From an uncultured Peptoniphilus sp. (GTDB lineage: Bacteria > Bacillota > Clostridia > Tissierellales > Peptoniphilaceae), in contig CABTWG010000027.1 of assembly GCA_902488455.1 (NCBI GenBank), forward strand, positions 1 through 15,334: a stretch of 15,334 nt of DNA, written 5' to 3'. Shown one piece after another: positions 13,972-15,334 of the stretch; position 1 is the stretch's first letter; each line of letters begins with the position of its first letter. The position numbers and the translations under genes were made by a program. The notes under the pieces are model-generated. The model was not told the DNA's origin. It saw only the letters and a program-made list of their open reading frames with translations, and did not search any database.

Positions 13972-14283
13972 TTAAAGCTTAATTTCTATATCAACGCCAG
14001 CAGGAAGATTTAACTTCATAAGAGCGTCAACAGTCTTTTGGTTTGGACCAATTATATCAATAAGTCTTTTATGAGTCCTTTGCTCAAATTGTTCTCTAGA
14101 ATCTTTGTACTTGTGAACAGCTCTAAGAATAGTAATAACTTCCTTTTCAGTAGGAAGAGGAATAGGTCCTGAAACCTGAGCTCCTGTAGCTTTAGCAGCT
14201 TCTACAATACGCTTAGCAGAATTATCAAGTAATTCATAATCGTAAGCCTTAAGTCTGATTCTAATCTTTTGTTTGTTTGACAT
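13972..14283 (-). CDS. rpsJ: 30S ribosomal protein S10
   Basis: This 103-residue protein of the small-subunit head is also the NusE partner of NusB in transcription antitermination. It opens MSNKQKIRIRLKAYDYELLDNSAKRIVEAAKATGAQVSGPIPLPTEKEVITIL, and ends with EQRTHKRLIDIIGPNQKTVDALMKLNLPAGVDIEI, conserved along the whole length. The ATG is preceded by AGAGGAGGTAAAAA. It is the first gene of the operon and has a long structured leader and a strong promoter. Two TAA stops follow each other. Confidence 0.99.
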   Translation of the reverse strand: MSNKQKIRIRLKAYDYELLDNSAKRIVEAAKATGAQVSGPIPLPTEKEVITILRAVHKYKDSREQFEQRTHKRLIDIIGPNQKTVDALMKLNLPAGVDIEIKL

Positions 14284-14458
14284 TTTTTACCTCCTCTTTG
14301 CGAAGGGGGTTATGGATAAACGCGTCCTGGTGTATCCAGTGCGTAGGAAAATAACCCAGCCCGATTCTTCGGACTTCTCCGTCATAATTACCCCAAGGTC
14401 CTTTTCCCGAAAATCTTAGGCAACCTATGACATCATCGCAAGTTTCTTAAACAAATAC
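14284..14458 (-). ncRNA. Structured 5' leader of the S10 operon
   Basis: About 175 nt lie between the predicted transcription start and rpsJ. Read on the minus strand, the end of the leader folds into a nested hairpin. GGGTTAT pairs with ATAACCC (14351-14357 with 14307-14313), inside it ACGC with GCGT, and inside that CTGG with CCAG around an ATACA loop. Further upstream, CCTAAG pairs with CTTGGG around a small TTTT-CGGG-AAAA hairpin. Two 4-bp hairpins sharing bases 14370-14372 (CCGA-AGAA-TCGG and CGGA-GAAG-TCCG) exclude each other. The ribosome binding site is at 14289-14297. A regulatory function is inferred from length and fold, not shown. Confidence 0.65.
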
Positions 14459-14464
14459 TTAAAT

Positions 14465-14493
14465 ATTATACAATAAAACGGCTTAAAATTCAA
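14465..14493 (-). promoter_or_regulatory. Sigma-A type promoter of the S10 operon
   Basis: On the minus strand the -35 box TTGAAT (14488-14493) and a perfect -10 box TATAAT (14465-14470) are separated by exactly 17 bases. The sequence upstream is very A/T-rich with A- and T-runs, as in UP elements of strong ribosomal promoters. The start of transcription should lie near 14458. It is the only clear promoter in the window. Confidence 0.85.
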
Positions 14494-14541
14494 GTAAATT
14501 ATGATTTTTAATCAAAATAAAATTAAATTTTTCCGCATAAA

Positions 14542-14565
14542 AAAGCCTAGGAACACCTAAGCTTT
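14542..14565 (-). terminator. Rho-independent terminator upstream of the S10 promoter
   Basis: On the minus strand a 10-bp stem (AAAGCTTAGG with CCTAGGCTTT, one T-G pair) with loop TGTT runs into a T-run and TTATG. It would stop minus-strand transcription arriving from the right before the S10 promoter. The stem could also work weakly on the plus strand. No gene that it would serve is visible in the window. Confidence 0.75.
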
Positions 14566-14770
14566 AGTTATAATACCATAGGCAACTCAAAAAGTAAAAC
14601 AAATAAGATGAAATTTTTGTGAAAAATAAAAAATAAATAAAATTTAACTCTTTATGTGACAATTATGGCAAAAAAATATTTATCTTCTATTTATAATATA
14701 GAAAATTTGAAGTTTAGATAAAATAAAAATGGAAGACTTTCTATATTCAATATTTATCTCCTAACTGCAT

Positions 14771-14800
14771 CGTAGCGGAACCTTCCAGGTTCCACAGCCG
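14771..14800 (-). repeat. Hairpin repeat, inverted copy D with changed stem
   Basis: CGTAGC is followed by the 7-bp stem GGAACCT-TCC-AGGTTCC (14777-14793) and ACAGCCG. The flanks match copies A and C read on the opposite strand (CGTAGC, GGAA, then TTCCACAGCCG). The inner stem bases are different yet still perfectly paired, so both arms have changed together. Confidence 0.6.
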
Positions 14801-14938
14801 AGCAGTCGAGTTCTGCAAATCAGCCCTCACTTTGTTCGGCTTCTTTGGAACTCTTTGCACAAGACTTGCTGCGAAATCAAAGATTTTGGCTAGGACCTCG
14901 ACGCTACAATGACCTTAAAACTGCGGTCACCCTAAGAA

Positions 14939-14960
14939 AACGAAGTGAGTCGAATGGCTC
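14939..14960 (-). repeat. Inverted copy of the window's first 22 bases
   Basis: These 22 bases are the exact reverse complement of 1-22 (AACGAAGTGAGTCGAATGG is part of it). The match stops on both sides. With its partner it flanks the whole operon as an inverted repeat about 14.9 kb apart. Confidence 0.8.
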
Positions 14961-15090
14961 TACACTCTGTAGAGTAATCTATACAAATAAAATTATTCTA
15001 CAAATAAGCAATAATTATTGTCATGCTATACGTATAGCATTTAAATTTATTTTTGATGCTATCCGGATAGCATTTAGATTAATAATCTAA
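14958..15090. repeat. Cluster of perfect and near-perfect palindromes
   Basis: Six dyads occur within 133 bases. They are CTCTACA-CTC-TGTAGAG (14958-14974), an overlapping 10-bp stem with 13-nt loop and one mismatch (14969-15001), CAATAATTATTG (15009-15020), ATGCTATACGTATAGCAT (15023-15040), ATGCTATCCGGATAGCAT (15056-15073) and TTAGATTAATAATCTAA (15074-15090). The two 18-base palindromes have identical arms, differ by two matched changes at the centre, and have centres 33 bases apart. No protein-coding frame explains them. Confidence 0.75.
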
Positions 15091-15108
15091 ACTTGACCTC
15101 TATTGGAA

Positions 15109-15156
15109 GAGATCCTTCGACTCCGACTGCGATGCCGTCCTCGCTCAGGATGACTG
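15109..15156 (+). repeat. Dispersed repeat, GATCCTTCGACTC...GGATGAC type, copy 3
   Basis: It begins with the same 15 bases as the copy at 255-292 and ends with CGCTCAGGATGACTG. The middle is about ten bases longer than in that copy. Like the others it is intergenic. Confidence 0.55.
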
Positions 15157-15224
15157 GTGGGGAGGTATGCTATCAAGAGACTGTCTTCCTTTGATTCTAC
15201 TTTTTTTAAAATCACCCTCCCAAC

Positions 15225-15334
15225 TGCGGGCCCCCCGAGCGAAAGAAAAGAGGGGGAAGGGGGGGACTTCTTTTCAGGGAACACAACACAAAAAAAAAAT
15301 TTTTTTATATAAAAAAAAAAAATTTTATTTTTCC
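15225..15334. other. Low-complexity end of the window
   Basis: Runs of C, G, A and T dominate: a C6 run, G5 and G7 runs, and A- and T-runs of 7-12. This composition is unlike the rest of the window. It may be a poorly resolved end of an assembled sequence rather than real genomic content. Confidence 0.5.

Larger units (their letters stand above)
14566..15334. other. Gene-free region upstream of the operon
   Basis: I see no supportable gene in these 769 bases. The part up to about 14760 is A/T-rich and without clear structure. From 14771 on it holds repeats and palindromes described separately. The last 110 bases are homopolymer-rich. Short open frames at 14845-15090 and 15087-15284 cross these repeats and resemble no protein I know. 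No tRNA or rRNA is present. Confidence 0.65.

Noticed and set aside
14566..14600. Possible second minus-strand promoter (TTTACT and TATTAT, 17 bases apart)
   Set aside because: The boxes match poorly in a very A/T-rich region and would fire directly into the terminator at 14542-14565.
14845..15090. Open frame of 81 codons on the plus strand
   Set aside because: It crosses the inverted repeat and the palindrome cluster; the repeated AIRIAF residues are simply the palindromes translated.
15087..15284. Open frame of 65 codons on the minus strand
   Set aside because: It lies in repeat and homopolymer sequence near a suspect sequence end, with no family resemblance.

Overview
The window is the conserved bacterial S10-spc-alpha ribosomal protein cluster. 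Thirty genes all lie on the minus strand and run from rpsJ near the right end to rplQ near the left end. Low G+C, a zinc-type S14, adenylate kinase with a zinc lid, AAGGAGG-like ribosome binding sites and a KOW-domain gene just before infA point to a low-GC Firmicute of the clostridial/Tissierellia type. A relative of Peptoniphilus or Anaerococcus is my guess, not something the sequence proves.

Layout in the direction of transcription (right to left). From 14566 to the right end there is no convincing gene, only dispersed hairpin repeats, a dense group of palindromes and a low-complexity end. A terminator at 14542-14565 isolates the operon from anything upstream. A strong sigma-A type promoter (14465-14493) precedes a roughly 175-nt leader that folds into nested hairpins (14284-14458). 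The S10 section follows: rpsJ, rplC, rplD, rplW, rplB, rpsS, rplV, rpsC, rplP, rpmC, rpsQ. The spc section is rplN, rplX, rplE, rpsN, rpsH, rplF, rplR, rpsE, rpmD, rplO, secY. Then come adk, a KOW RNA-binding protein, infA, rpmJ, rpsM, rpsK, rpoA and rplQ. Two hairpins followed by T-runs (405-440 and 446-490) end the operon. Positions 1-404 hold repeats only.

Most genes are 0-30 bases apart or overlap, so one long polycistronic message is likely. It would co-express ribosomal proteins of both subunits with initiation factor IF1, the RNA polymerase alpha subunit, the SecY translocation channel and adenylate kinase. The largest gap inside the operon (64 nt, rpsJ to rplC) contains a hairpin with two alternative pairings. 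Departures from the usual clostridial order are the absence of map after adk and of rpsD between rpsK and rpoA. L4 carries an acidic insertion of about 22 residues and S3 a basic tail of about 39 residues. Several genes start with TTG or GTG.

I see no new defence, metabolic or mobile system. The less ordinary content is non-coding: the structured S10 leader, the S10-L3 hairpin, and repeat families flanking the operon. One of these repeats shows paired base changes, and a 22-nt inverted repeat lies at both ends of the window.
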